Shown here piece after piece: positions 53,559 to 62,687 of a stretch of 64,000 nucleotides of DNA. Position numbers and translations under genes: made by a program. This DNA comes from Streptomyces lavendulae subsp. lavendulae (lineage in GTDB: Bacteria; Actinomycetota; Actinomycetes; Streptomycetales; Streptomycetaceae). The DNA lies in NCBI RefSeq assembly GCF_002803845.1, contig NZ_CP024985.1, positions 8,443,501 through 8,507,500 of the forward strand, in the 5' to 3' direction. Numbering within the stretch: position 1 is the stretch's first letter; every line of letters starts with the position of its first letter. Below the pieces are notes generated by a model, which saw only the letters and a list, made by a program, of their open reading frames with translations, searched no databases and was not told the origin of the DNA.

Positions 53559-54593
53559 ATGGCGAAGAGCGGTGACACCCACAGCGGAGCGCGCCCCCCG
53601 GGCATGGTGGACGTTGCCCGGGTTGCGGGCGTGTCCGCGCAGACCGTCTCGCGCGCGCTCGCCGGCCACCCCAACGTGCAGGAGAAGACGCGCGCGAAGG
53701 TCTTGGCGGCGGTCGACCAGCTCGGCTACCGCCGCAACAACGCCGCGCGGATGCTCTCGTCGGGCCGGAGCCGGAGCATCGGCGTCGTGACCCTCCAGAC
53801 GAGCTTCTACTCCAGGGCAGCCGTAACCTCCGGCATCGAGAAGGCTGCCCATGAGGCCGGCTACGCCGTCAGCGCCGCCACCACCGCCTCGCTGGACACC
53901 TCCGCCATCGAGAACGCGCTCTCCCGGCTCGCTGACCAGGACGTCGAAGGGATCATCCTCTCGGTGCCGCTCATTCATACCAGCAGCAGGATCGAGCAGC
54001 TCACCCGCTCCACGCCCACCGTCACCATCGACGGCTCGCGCACCGACGCGACCGAGGTCCTCGCGATCGACCAGGTCCAGGCCGCTCGCATCGCCACCCA
54101 GCACCTGCTGGACCTCGGACACGAGACGGTGTGGCACATCACCGGCCCCGTGGAGTGGCTGGAATCAGCCCACCGCCGCGACGGCTGGCAATCCGCCCTC
54201 GAAAGCGCGGGCTGTGCGGTGCCGCCACCGCTGGAGGGGGACTGGTCACCCGCCTCGGGCTACCGGAACGGCCTGGTGCTCGCGCGGATCCCGGACGTCA
54301 CCGCCGTTTTCGTCGCGAGCGACGAGATGGCCTTCGGGGTGATCAGGGCCCTGCACGAGGCGGGGCGGCGCGTACCGGACGACATCTCGGTTGTCGGATT
54401 CGACGACATCGAGCTCGCCGAGTACTGCTCACCCTCCCTCACCACCATCGCCCAGCCGTTCCAGCACATGGGCGCCCTCGCGGTGACCCATCTGCTCCGC
54501 CAGATCGACGCCCCCGGCCCCGTCCCCGAGCCGCGCTCGGTCGAACCGCGCCTCGTCGTACGTTCCAGCACGACGACCGCGCCCGGTCGCTGA
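53559..54593 (+). CDS. LacI-family transcriptional repressor
   Basis: A 344-residue repressor from ATG 53559 (AAAGGG upstream). The HTH and hinge are MVDVARVAGVSAQTVSRALA and VDQLGYRRNNAARMLSSGRS. The periplasmic-binding-like core includes VFVASDEMAFGVIRAL and ISVVGFDDIELAEYCSPSLT. It is divergent from the sugar operon and is its obvious regulator; the inducer is probably the imported sugar. Confidence 0.9.
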   Translation: MAKSGDTHSGARPPGMVDVARVAGVSAQTVSRALAGHPNVQEKTRAKVLAAVDQLGYRRNNAARMLSSGRSRSIGVVTLQTSFYSRAAVTSGIEKAAHEAGYAVSAATTASLDTSAIENALSRLADQDVEGIILSVPLIHTSSRIEQLTRSTPTVTIDGSRTDATEVLAIDQVQAARIATQHLLDLGHETVWHITGPVEWLESAHRRDGWQSALESAGCAVPPPLEGDWSPASGYRNGLVLARIPDVTAVFVASDEMAFGVIRALHEAGRRVPDDISVVGFDDIELAEYCSPSLTTIAQPFQHMGALAVTHLLRQIDAPGPVPEPRSVEPRLVVRSSTTTAPGR

Positions 54594-54697
54594 GCCCTGA
54601 TGCCTTGAGGGTGCGGACGCCGGGCTGCCGGGCGTTGAAGTCGTCGGACACGGGTGCAGGTGCAGGCGGAGGGAGCCGGCTCACGGCGTGATCTCGA

Positions 54698-55258
54698 GTG
54701 GTGGAGCGGTGCACAACGCGGCACTGTGCGCCGGGCACATGCGCCACGCCGGTGACTGTGCCCACAGCACGGTTCTGGTCGTGGTGTCCTGTTCATGGCG
54801 CCTCGGCCACCGCGTGCCACGAGGTCGCCCTCGGGCTGTCCGGCCGGGGCCCGGAGCCCTCCGACGCCCCGTGCACCGCCGCCGCGGCGGACTTCGAGGC
54901 CCACCGCATCGACTTGCCGGTGCCGGGTACGAGCAGCGCGGCCGTGGTGCGCGGTGGCGCGATCGTCCTGGACATCGCGCACACCGGGACCCTCGTGGTC
55001 ACTGCGGCGCGGATCGTGCTCGGCGCGCCCGTGCCCGCGGACACGACGTCGCCTGCGGATCGGCCGGGCCTGTTCCGGTACGCAGGGCGGCCCGCGCTCT
55101 CGCTGTACGCGCGCCGCGTGCCGGCCCATCTCACGCCGCGGTCGGTGTACTTCCAGAACGCCGTCCGGATGCCGCTGGCCCTGGCGGCCAGCCGGATGAT
55201 CGAGGGCGTGCTCGATCTGTCCCACGGCGTGTGGACGCTGTTGGCCACCCCACCGTGA
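54698..55258 (+). CDS. Hypothetical protein (5' end uncertain)
   Basis: The C-terminal 125 residues look like genuine protein: FEAHRIDLPVPGTSSAAVVR, GAIVLDIAHTGTLVVTAARI, GLFRYAGRPALSLYARRVPA, VRMPLALAASRMIEGVLDLS. Upstream of about 54840 the composition changes and a frameshift is possible. I cannot name a family. Its TGA stop (55256-55258) is the 3-bp target of the adjacent IS5 element. Confidence 0.5.
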   Translation: MVERCTTRHCAPGTCATPVTVPTARFWSWCPVHGASATACHEVALGLSGRGPEPSDAPCTAAAADFEAHRIDLPVPGTSSAAVVRGGAIVLDIAHTGTLVVTAARIVLGAPVPADTTSPADRPGLFRYAGRPALSLYARRVPAHLTPRSVYFQNAVRMPLALAASRMIEGVLDLSHGVWTLLATPP

Positions 55259-56362
55259 GAGGGCGTTTCCTCCTGTTGTTTCATCCCGGATTGCCGGGTT
55301 GATAGTGGTTCATGCGCCGCGCCATGTGGGGGTGGATTCGACGGTGAGTCTGCGGGTCATGAGGTTGATCATCGCGAGGTGGATCATGGCTTCGGAGCGG
55401 TGGGGGCAGGCTTCGTAGTCGCGCGTGAGACGGCGGTGGTTCATAAGCCAGCCGAGGGTTCTTTCGACGGTCCAACGGCGGGGCAGGACGGTAAATCCCC
55501 TGGTGGTGGGGTCGCGGCGGACGATGTGCATGTCGATGCCGAGGGTGGCGGCGTACTCGACGAGGTGCTGGCGGTAGCCGCCGTCGACCCAGGTCTTGCG
55601 GATGGTGGGATGCTCGGATGCGACCCGTTCGATGAGGGTCTGCCCGGCGATTGAGTCCTGCACGCTCGCGGCGGTGACCACGACGGCCAGGAGGAGTCCG
55701 ACGGTGTCGATGACGATGCTCCGCTTGCGTCCGACAATCTTCTTTCCGGCGTCGATGCCCTGCTCGCAGGCGGGCACGTTGGTAGAGGTTTTGATGCTCT
55801 GGGAGTCGATGACGCAGGCGGTCGGTTCCTCCTCGCGGCCCTCCTGCCTGCGGACTTGACGTCGCAGGAGGGTATTGAGCTGGTCGAAGACACCCTCTTC
55901 CTGCCAGCGGGCGAAGTAGGCGTAGATGGTGTTCCAGTGCGGGTAGTCGTGCGGAAGGTAGCGCCACGGGATGCCCGTCCGGTTCACGTAGAGGACTGCG
56001 TCCAGCAGGCTCCGCAGATCGTGGTCCGGAGGCCGGCCGATGTCCAGGCCTCGGCCGCGGCGCTCGGACCGCCAGGCGGTCAGGACCGGCTCGACCAGCT
56101 CCCACCGGGCATCGGACAGATCGCTTGGGTATCGGCGGCGTTCAGGCATGATTCCGGGCTACCCAGGTGGCCCAGGCGCGCGGACCGGCGCCCGAAGCAC
56201 ACGGCGTGAAACCCGGCGGCTTGGGATGAAACAGGAGGAGGCAGCCCAAGAAGCCCGTCTGGCAGCCACTTTCGCACCATGAACCACACCAACCCCAGCA
56301 GCCCCGACCGGCCGCAAGCCCATACCGGCTCAAAAAACCAAAATTATGAGCTAAACGCCCTC
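55259..56362 (-). mobile_element. IS5-family insertion sequence (TNA-target type)
   Basis: A 1104-bp element with 10-bp perfect terminal repeats GAGGGCGTTT/AAACGCCCTC, flanked by a TGA duplication (55256-55258 and 56363-56365). Longer inner repeats near 55270-55290 and 56222-56246 (CCTCCTG, TTTCATCCC) strengthen the ends. Confidence 0.85.
55310..56149 (-). CDS. IS5-family DDE transposase
   Basis: A 279-residue transposase. It begins MPERRRYPSDLSDARWELVE. Catalytic residues: Asp in CVIDSQSIKTS, Asp in TWVDGGYRQHLV, Glu in RRWTVERTLGWLMN. It is complete and probably active. It belongs to a different IS5 subgroup from the CTAG-targeting copies. Confidence 0.9.
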   Translation of the reverse strand: MPERRRYPSDLSDARWELVEPVLTAWRSERRGRGLDIGRPPDHDLRSLLDAVLYVNRTGIPWRYLPHDYPHWNTIYAYFARWQEEGVFDQLNTLLRRQVRRQEGREEEPTACVIDSQSIKTSTNVPACEQGIDAGKKIVGRKRSIVIDTVGLLLAVVVTAASVQDSIAGQTLIERVASEHPTIRKTWVDGGYRQHLVEYAATLGIDMHIVRRDPTTRGFTVLPRRWTVERTLGWLMNHRRLTRDYEACPHRSEAMIHLAMINLMTRRLTVESTPTWRGA

Positions 56363-56413
56363 TGACTGCCTGTTTCGTATCACCTGTGCGGGCTAGGAGT
56401 TGTCGTCAAAGTG

Positions 56414-56960
56414 TCACGCCCACATCAGGAGCGACGCGAGGGTGACAGCTGCTTGGTAGGACTGGGCGGTCTTGTCGTACCTGGTCGCGATGCCGCGCCA
56501 TTGCTTGAGGCGGTTGAAGCACCGTTCCACGACGTTGCGGTGCTTGTAGACCTGCTTGTTGAAAGCCAGCGGTCGGCCGCCCCGGCTGCCTCGCTGGGTT
56601 CGGTTGCGGACCTGGTCGGATCGTTCCGGGATCGTGTGCGTGATGCCGCGGCGTCGCAGCCAAGAACGGATGGCCTTCGAGCTGTAGCCCTTGTCGCCTA
56701 TGACGTGGTCGGGCCTGATGCGCGGTCTGCCCGGCCCGATCCGGGGCACCCGTATCGCGTCCATCACGGCGGTGAACTGGGTACAGTCGTTGATGTTCCC
56801 GCTGGTCAGGACGAACGCGAGGGGTCGGCCCGTCCCGTCGCGGGCCAGGTGAATCTTGCTGGTCAGCCCGCTGCGGGACCGGCCGAGGGCCGGGCTGCGG
56901 AGCCCCGTTACCGTCTTCGTGGCCTCGTAATGAGGCTCCCGGCCTTCGGCCCCGGTATGA
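56414..56960 (-). pseudogene. IS5 transposase, C-terminal part
   Basis: It reads EPHYEATKTVTGLRSPALGR, then LTSKIHLARDGTGRPLAFVL, the second Asp in HVIGDKGYSSKA and Glu in HRNVVERCFNRLKQ, to the normal C-terminus. Its N-terminal half lies beyond the IS110 at 58365-58723. An open frame continues upstream into IS110, but that part is shadow. Confidence 0.8.
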
Positions 56961-58365
56961 CTTGAGCCCCCAGTCGATGATGATCGAAAAGGTGGTGTCG
57001 CCGGTGTCGGAGGCATTGGCAGACCGCTGATTAGAGGCACGAGCGCCGGACCCGTGGATGGGCGAGGCATCTCTTCGTAACGTGGATGCCGGCACGCTGA
57101 TGCCGCAGGTGAGGCCGGGGAACGGGCGAGCACGGGAGCGAAGGGCATGTCGCACGAGAGTGGCATCGACGTCTATCTGGGCCTGGACGTCGGCAAGGGC
57201 GATCACCATGCCACTGCCCTGAACCGGGCGGGGAAGAGGGTGTTCGACAAGCCTCTGCCCAACAGCGAACCGAAACTGCGGGAGCTGTTCGACAAGCTCC
57301 AGGCCAAGCACGGAACGGTGCTGGTGGTCGTCGACCAGCCTGCTTCCATCGGAGCCCTGCCGCTGGCGGTCGCCCGGGACACAGGCTGCCAGGTCGCCTA
57401 TCTGCCGGGACTGACGATGCGGCGGATCGCCGATCTCTATCCTGGCGAGGCGAAAACCGACGCCCGCGACGCGTTCATCATCGCGGACGCCGCCAGAGCG
57501 ATGCCCCACACCCGGCGGACGATCGATCTCGCGAACGAAACGGTTGCCGAGCTCGCGATGATCGCCGGGTTTGACGACGATCTCGCGGGCGAGTCCACCC
57601 GGATCGCCAACCGGCTCCGCGGCCTGATCACCCAGATCCACCCCTCTCTGGAACGTGTCCTGGGCCCGCGGATCCAGCACCCGGCCGTGCTGAAACTGCT
57701 GGACCAGTTCGGCTCCCCGGCCCGGATCCGCAAGGCCGGACGCCGCCGCCTGGCGACCCTGATACGTCCCAAGGCACCGCGGATGGCCGAGCAGCTGGTC
57801 GAGGACATCTTCACCGCACTCGACGAACAGACCGTCGTCGTCCCGGGCACTGACGCCGCCGCGCTGATCGTCCCCAGCCTCGCCAGCTCCCTCCAATCCG
57901 TCCTTGACCAGCGAAAACTCCTCGCCACCCGGATCGAGGAACTCCTGGAGGCCCACCCTCTTTCCCAGGTCCTGATCTCGATGCCCGGCATCGGGATCAG
58001 GACCGCGGCCCGCATCCTGATCGACGTCGGTGACGGCAGCGGTTTCGCCACCGCCGGCCACCTCGCCGCCTACGCCGGCCTGGCACCCGTGACCCGCAGT
58101 TCCGGCTCCTCCATCCGCGGCGAACATCCTTCCCGGCGAGGCAACAAACAGCTCAAACGAGCCTTCTACCTCGCCGCGTTCGCCTCCTTGTCCCAACCGG
58201 AGTCACGCGCCTACTACGACCGCAAACGCCGCGAGGGAAAACACCACATCGCAGCCCTCATCGCGCTCGCCCGACGCCGCATCGACGTCCTCTTCGCCAT
58301 GCTCCGAGACGGCACCTTCTACCCAGCCGCCCATACCGGCTACGGCTTGACGAAGGCCATAGAGG
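56960..58365 (+). mobile_element. IS110-family element
   Basis: About 1.4 kb of foreign sequence within the IS5 transposase gene, boundaries estimated from where the IS5 protein is interrupted (GARKGA on one side, GAEGREPHYEA on the other). As expected for IS110, there are no terminal inverted repeats. Confidence 0.75.
56966..57146 (+). ncRNA. Possible bridge-RNA region of the IS110 element
   Basis: About 180 bp of non-coding DNA lies between the left boundary and the transposase start. In IS110-group elements the left-end non-coding region encodes the bridge RNA that guides donor and target recognition. This is assigned by position only; I did not derive the fold. Confidence 0.3.
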
Positions 58366-58718
58366 CACCTTTTCGGGCCCCGGACGCGTGCTGGTGGGCA
58401 CGGACAACGGTGGAGTCCACCGACACCAGCCACTCGATGTCGCCTGCCGCGTCCGCTTGCGCCTGCGCGGCCTGGAGCATCCGCTCGAATGTTCCGTCCG
58501 CCGCCCACCGGCGGAAACGGGTGTGGAGGCTGGCCCACGACCCGTACCGGTCGGGCACGTCCCGCCAGGCGACCCCGGTCCGGAACTTCCACACGATCCC
58601 GTTCAGGACCGTCCGGTCGTCCAGCCGCGGCCGCCCCAGCGCAGGCTGCGGCAGCAACGGCTGCACGAGTTCCCACTCAGCGTCCGACAGTTCATGGCGA
58701 CGTATCACCCGACCATGA
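57147..58718 (+). CDS. IS110-family DEDD transposase reading through into IS5
   Basis: The first 400 residues are a normal IS110 transposase: VYLGLDVGKGDHHATALNRA (DEDD Asp), LTMRRIADLYPGEAKTDARD, and the C-terminal Transposase_20 domain MPGIGIRTAARILIDVGDGS, LAAYAGLAPVTRSSGSSIRG with its Ser. No stop occurs at the expected end (after GTFYPAAHTGYG near 58345), so the frame runs about 125 codons antisense through the IS5 fragment. The tail is presumably not native. Confidence 0.8.
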   Translation: MSHESGIDVYLGLDVGKGDHHATALNRAGKRVFDKPLPNSEPKLRELFDKLQAKHGTVLVVVDQPASIGALPLAVARDTGCQVAYLPGLTMRRIADLYPGEAKTDARDAFIIADAARAMPHTRRTIDLANETVAELAMIAGFDDDLAGESTRIANRLRGLITQIHPSLERVLGPRIQHPAVLKLLDQFGSPARIRKAGRRRLATLIRPKAPRMAEQLVEDIFTALDEQTVVVPGTDAAALIVPSLASSLQSVLDQRKLLATRIEELLEAHPLSQVLISMPGIGIRTAARILIDVGDGSGFATAGHLAAYAGLAPVTRSSGSSIRGEHPSRRGNKQLKRAFYLAAFASLSQPESRAYYDRKRREGKHHIAALIALARRRIDVLFAMLRDGTFYPAAHTGYGLTKAIEAPFRAPDACWWARTTVESTDTSHSMSPAASACACAAWSIRSNVPSAAHRRKRVWRLAHDPYRSGTSRQATPVRNFHTIPFRTVRSSSRGRPSAGCGSNGCTSSHSASDSSWRRITRP

Positions 58719-58723
58719 TCCAC
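58365..58723 (-). pseudogene. IS5 transposase, N-terminal part
   Basis: MDHGRVIRRHELSDAEWELV through the first catalytic Asp (VSVDSTVVRAHQH), ending at GARKGA where IS110 is inserted. It pairs with the C-terminal part at 56414-56960. Confidence 0.85.
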
Positions 58724-58990
58724 AACGCAAGATCACTTTGACGGCAGACCCTAGGCGGCCAAGAGGCCGGTAGTCGGCGACCTGCTCGGGTTCCTGCTCT
58801 TGCAAAGGTTGCACGGTGGGTAGCTCCCCCCTGGAACATCACTGCGGCGCACCAAGGTTAGTGCCGCATGACAGTACGAGAGCCGTCTATCGCCGTCGCT
58901 GTGCTTTCGCCGCCAGCCGGTGCTGCCAAGTTCTGAGCCCGGTGGCTCAAGCCGGGTGAGGGTTGTGTTCGCCAGAGGGCCGTTGCGTGA

Positions 58991-59350
58991 GTGGACGGTA
59001 CGAGCGGCCTCATGATGTGGGCCGTGACCACGGCCGCCGCGGCTCTGACTCTGTCGCTTCCCGCCACTGCTGTCTACGCGGCCGAGCAGCCTGCGATGGT
59101 GCTGCCGGCGGGGGCCGCTGACTGTGTGCTGTCGCATGTGATGGCGGCTTCCCGATGCGAAGATGCCGAGGTTCGGCTGGGACGGCCGGAACGGCCCGTC
59201 GATGGAAACCGACGGACCGTTCAGGAATTTCCTTTGGTTACGTTCCTGGTGGAAGGAACGTGGGCCTCAGTTCGGGTGGTAGGTCAGATGTCCGCCCGAA
59301 AATTAGGACATGACTCGGATTCATATTGTCATTATTGGGGGTGGCGATGA
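58991..59350 (+). CDS. Doubtful small secreted ORF
   Basis: The N-terminus looks like a signal peptide (MMWAVTTAAAALTLSLPATA, then VYA), but the frame then runs antisense into the immunity-like gene and its second half is unconvincing. It may be a decayed secreted protein; the rest of 58754-59237 holds nothing else that I can support. Confidence 0.25.
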   Translation: MDGTSGLMMWAVTTAAAALTLSLPATAVYAAEQPAMVLPAGAADCVLSHVMAASRCEDAEVRLGRPERPVDGNRRTVQEFPLVTFLVEGTWASVRVVGQMSARKLGHDSDSYCHYWGWR

Positions 59351-59693
59351 TCCCCGCCGACAGTAGAATCTTGATGAGTGGTATCTGCATATGTAGACCA
59401 ACCGTGCCAGGGTAGCGGGTGGCAGGAGTGTCAGTTAGTCCCGAGGTGAGATCCTCCAAAGCGGACTGCAGTTGACCGGCGCTGCATCGCCATCCCACGG
59501 ATACCGATGCTGACATTGTCTCGGCGTCTGGTTCGACATGGACCACCGCGCCAGCCTGGTCCTGGAATCCGGATTCTCCTTCACGAAAAGCAGGCAAGCC
59601 GGCGCGCTGGAGAGCCTGGATGACCTGGTCCGCTAGTTTATTTCGGATGGATAGAACCTCATCGGAAGCGCGGATGAACCCATACTCTGTCAA
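59238..59693 (-). CDS. Putative immunity protein for the deaminase toxin
   Basis: A 151-residue soluble protein. TTG 59693 is chosen because AGGAGG lies 8 bases upstream and the frame begins TEYGFIRASDEVLSIRNKLA. Its C-terminus ends RPTFLPPGT. It is encoded 69 bp downstream of the toxin C-terminus on the same strand and has lower GC than its neighbours, the usual setting for polymorphic-toxin immunity genes. The fold is not recognised. It is intact although the toxin gene is disrupted. Confidence 0.6.
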   Translation of the reverse strand: MTEYGFIRASDEVLSIRNKLADQVIQALQRAGLPAFREGESGFQDQAGAVVHVEPDAETMSASVSVGWRCSAGQLQSALEDLTSGLTDTPATRYPGTVGLHMQIPLIKILLSAGIIATPNNDNMNPSHVLIFGRTSDLPPELRPTFLPPGT

Positions 59694-59762
59694 GAGTTTT
59701 TCCTCCTTCTTGTGGCCAGGTGTGGTGGGCGGCAGGGCGGGGAGGCCCACCGCACCTTGATC

Positions 59763-61538
59763 TTATTGTTCAGCGGACTGTTTGAAGGACGGCCTCTCTA
59801 GCGCCTGGATCATGGCGTAGAGCCAGTCGCTTGAACCTGCGCCGTCGGGAACGGACCACGAGATCGGGGTCCCGGGCTCTAGTACTGCCGCCAACTTGGG
59901 CTTGCACTCGGGGCAGGGGCTCCGCTCGCTGTAAAGCTCGGTGATCTGAGACGGCTTGAAGTTCTTCGCCTTCAGCTGGTCGAGGATGTGATCCTCTGAG
60001 TGATATCCATCCCCCTTACTGAAGCCGACCACGAGATCGCCAGTCTTCGGATTATTCCAGCCGGGAACCCTCGCTACCGCAACATTGCGACCAGAGGTGA
60101 ATCCTGCTGCTTTTCTGGCCGTGTATGCCATTCGGCTGAGTTCCGTGCTGTAATAGGGAATCATCCCCATGCAAGGGTCGTCGCTCTGCGCGGCTGCCAC
60201 ACGAAGAGCCTTGGCCCTTGGTTTGGTGGCGCACATTTCGGCGAATCCGCTCAGTGCTCTGGCGCCGATACCCTCGATAGCGGTCTCGGTCAGGCCAAGC
60301 GTGCGCAGGGCCTTGTAGGCGTCCGCGACGCCGATACCGGTCCTGGCGGCGGCATCAGCCGCCCTGACGGCGTCAGCGATCGGCCTGAGGATTTTCCCTG
60401 AGAACAGGAGGGCGACGTCCACCCCGGCCCAGGCGCATCCGCCCCAGCTTCCGTTCTCGCCGCCGGGTACGATTTTCTGAACGCACTTGATCCAGCTGCC
60501 GAAGAGGATGTCGACTGGGTCTACGGTCGCCTGGTATTCGGCCATCGTGATGGTGTGCGTGAGCTCTTGGGACAGTTCCGCAGTCGGGTACTCGCCCAGA
60601 TAGGTCGTCGCATCAGCGGGACACGTGGACTTCGATGGGTCCAGGACCGGCGCGTTACACAGGTACAGGTCGAGGAGTGCCTTGTACCGGATCTTCACCG
60701 TGACGGTGCAGCCGCCCCTGTAGGCGAGCTTGTCGATCCAGCTGTCGCAGGCTTCGGTCTTCTTTACCGTCTGGGGATCCCCGATTTTGTCGATGCGCTT
60801 GACGGCGTAGAACATGTTGCCGATGGAGCCACCGGTCTGGTCGACGACGGTTCCGGCGTTGATCTGTTTCGCCTTGGCGGCCTTCTCGGCGCGGTCGGCT
60901 GATTCCTGGGCTTCCTTGGCGTACTTGTCGGCGTCCTTCGCCGCTTGTTCGGCTTCGGTGGCGGCGCGGTCGGCCGCTGTGCGGGCTGCCTTGGCGTCCT
61001 GTTCGGCCTGGGCTGCCGCGTTGCGGGCGGCGGTGGCGTCGAGGGCTGCCTGGTCGGCGGAGTTGCGTGCGTCCTTGGCGTGGCCTTCGGAGCGGTCTGC
61101 GGCCTGGTCTGCTGCGACGGCGTCTTCTGCCGCCTGGCGGCCGAATTCGGTGGTGCGGGCCAGGGAGGCCGCGGCCAGGGACGCGGACGTGGCGGCCTCG
61201 GCTGAGTAGCCAAGGGCTTCCTTGGCGTAGCCGCGGGCGTCAGCGGCGTAACCGGCCGCGTTGGCGGAGTGCTGGTAGGCGGCCTTGGTGTCTTCCTGCG
61301 CCTGGTTGGCAAGGGCCTTGGCGTTGGCGGCTTCTTCTTGGGCGTTCTTGGCGTGTGCTTCGGCTATGGCCTTCTGCTGTTCGGCGATTGTCTTCGATGC
61401 CTGCCCGGTGAGCACGATCAGCGTCGCGGTCGAGTCCGTGGTGACGTACGGGGAGCCGAGCTGGATGGCGTCGTTCGCCGGATCGGATACACGAAACGCA
61501 GACCTGCCGGCATCGGCCGCGGCCTGCGCGGTGACATA
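59763..61538 (-). pseudogene. Polymorphic toxin, C-terminal part with deaminase-like domain
   Basis: After the IS630 target site the frame reads YVTAQAAADAGRSAF and DSTATLIVLTGQASKTIAEQ, then about 150 residues of Ala-rich heptads (EAANAKALANQAQEDTKAAY). A Cys-containing region follows, and finally a C-terminal domain with YHSEDHILDQLKAKNF and LYSERSPCPECKPKL, the H-x-E plus P-C-x-x-C zinc pattern of bacterial deaminase toxins (XOO_2897-type resembles it most). It would deaminate a nucleotide or nucleic acid in target cells. It has no start of its own since the IS insertion; ATG 61415 is internal. Confidence 0.75.
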
Positions 61539-61600
61539 CTGAGGATTTTTACGTTGTGTCGGGGGCTGACGGCTGCTGATCGTCGCGGTATGCCGGTTGT

Positions 61601-62083
61601 ATGAGGTATCCGCAGGGTGGGGGTCTGACGTCGGAGCGTCAGGCTTTCCGGGAGGCTCTTCGCCTGGAGGCGGCAGGCTGGTTCGCTGAAGGGCTGACGA
61701 ATCAGGTGATCGCGAAGCGATTACGGGTCAGTGAGCGGTCGGTGCAGCGCTGGCGCCGGACCTGGCGTGAGGGCGGCCGCCGGGCACTGCGTTCGAGCGG
61801 GCCGATGTGCCGGCCGAAGATCGGCCCCGAACAGTTCGCAGTGCTGGAAGCAGAGCTCGACAAAGGCCCCATCGCTCATGGCTGGCCGGACCAGACCTGG
61901 ACGCTGGCCAGGATCCAGGCGGTCATCCGCCGCCGGTTGCGTGTGAGCCTGAGCATCGCGGCGGTCTACCAGACCATGCGGCGTGGAGGCTGGAGCCGGC
62001 AGGCTCCGGCCAGGCGCGCCCTGGAACGGGACGATGCCGCGGTGGCCAGCTGGATGAAGGACACGTGGCCGCACGTGGAATGA
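61601..62083 (+). CDS. IS630 transposase, first ORF (HTH)
   Basis: 160 residues: MRYPQGGGLTSERQAFREAL, LRVSERSVQRWRRTWREG, ending WPHVE before TGA. It carries the DNA-binding domain. It is about 60 percent similar in appearance to the copy at 38 kb. Its stop overlaps the next ORF as ATGA. Confidence 0.85.
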   Translation: MRYPQGGGLTSERQAFREALRLEAAGWFAEGLTNQVIAKRLRVSERSVQRWRRTWREGGRRALRSSGPMCRPKIGPEQFAVLEAELDKGPIAHGWPDQTWTLARIQAVIRRRLRVSLSIAAVYQTMRRGGWSRQAPARRALERDDAAVASWMKDTWPHVE

Positions 62084-62664
62084 CTGCGGCGGCGCTCGGG
62101 GCCTGGATCGTCTTCGAGGACGAGGCAGGTTTCTCGATGACGCCGCCGTCCCGCGGAACATGGGCCCGTCGCGCCCTCACCCCCACGATCCGGATGCGTG
62201 GCTGGACCCGCTGCCGCGTCACCCTCGCCGGACTGTGCTGCTACAAACCCGGCGAACGCTCACGGCTGTTCTACAAACTGCATGTCCACAACCGGCGACC
62301 TGCCAAGGGCGAGCGTCGCAGCTACGACTGGAGGGACTTCCGCTGGCTGCTGGTCTACGCCCACGGCCGTCTCGGCGCCCCGATCATCCTCATCTGGGAC
62401 AACCTCAACACCCACCGCACCAAGGGCATGCGCGAGTTCATCGAGGTCACCGACTGGCTGACCGTCTACCACCTGCCCGCCTACACTCCTGACCTCAACC
62501 CGGTCGAAGGCATCTGGTCGGTCCTCAGGCGCACCGCCCATGCCAACACGGTCTTCGCCACTCCCGAGGACCTTGTCCGAGCCCTCAGGACCGGCCTCAA
62601 GAAGATCCAGTACCGCAGCCACATCGTCGACGGCTGCCTCGCTGCCACCGGACTCAGACCCTGA
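62080..62664 (+). CDS. IS630 transposase, second ORF (DDE core)
   Basis: 194 residues from ATG 62080 in the -1 frame: MTAAALGAWIVFEDEAGFSM (D), IILIWDNLNTHRTK (D), DLNPVEGIWSVLRRT (E). It could be made by coupling (ATGA) or as a -1 frameshift fusion with the first ORF. The catalytic set is complete. Confidence 0.85.
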   Translation: MTAAALGAWIVFEDEAGFSMTPPSRGTWARRALTPTIRMRGWTRCRVTLAGLCCYKPGERSRLFYKLHVHNRRPAKGERRSYDWRDFRWLLVYAHGRLGAPIILIWDNLNTHRTKGMREFIEVTDWLTVYHLPAYTPDLNPVEGIWSVLRRTAHANTVFATPEDLVRALRTGLKKIQYRSHIVDGCLAATGLRP

Positions 62665-62687
62665 CGACACCACGCCAAAAACCTCAG

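Larger units (their letters stand above)
56396..58751 (-). mobile_element. IS5-family element split by an IS110-family element
   Basis: The outer ends, GGAGTTGTCGTCAAAGTGTC at the left and the complement GGGTCTGCCGTCAAAGTGAT at the right, are imperfect inverted repeats flanked by TA in a CTAG context (56394-56395 and 58752-58753). The transposase gene is cut into two pieces by the IS110 insertion. Confidence 0.8.
61539..62687 (+). mobile_element. IS630-family element inserted in the toxin gene
   Basis: A 1149-bp element with ends CTGAGGATTTTTACGTTG and CTGAGGTTTTTGGCGTGG (inverted), flanked by TA (61537-61538 and 62688-62689). Removing the element and one TA restores the toxin frame as GFA-Y-VTAQ. 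Confidence 0.9.

Noticed and set aside
56406..58196. Minus-strand ORF of 596 codons across two transposons
   Set aside because: It fuses antisense IS110 with a shifted frame of IS5; both true genes are recognised in other frames.
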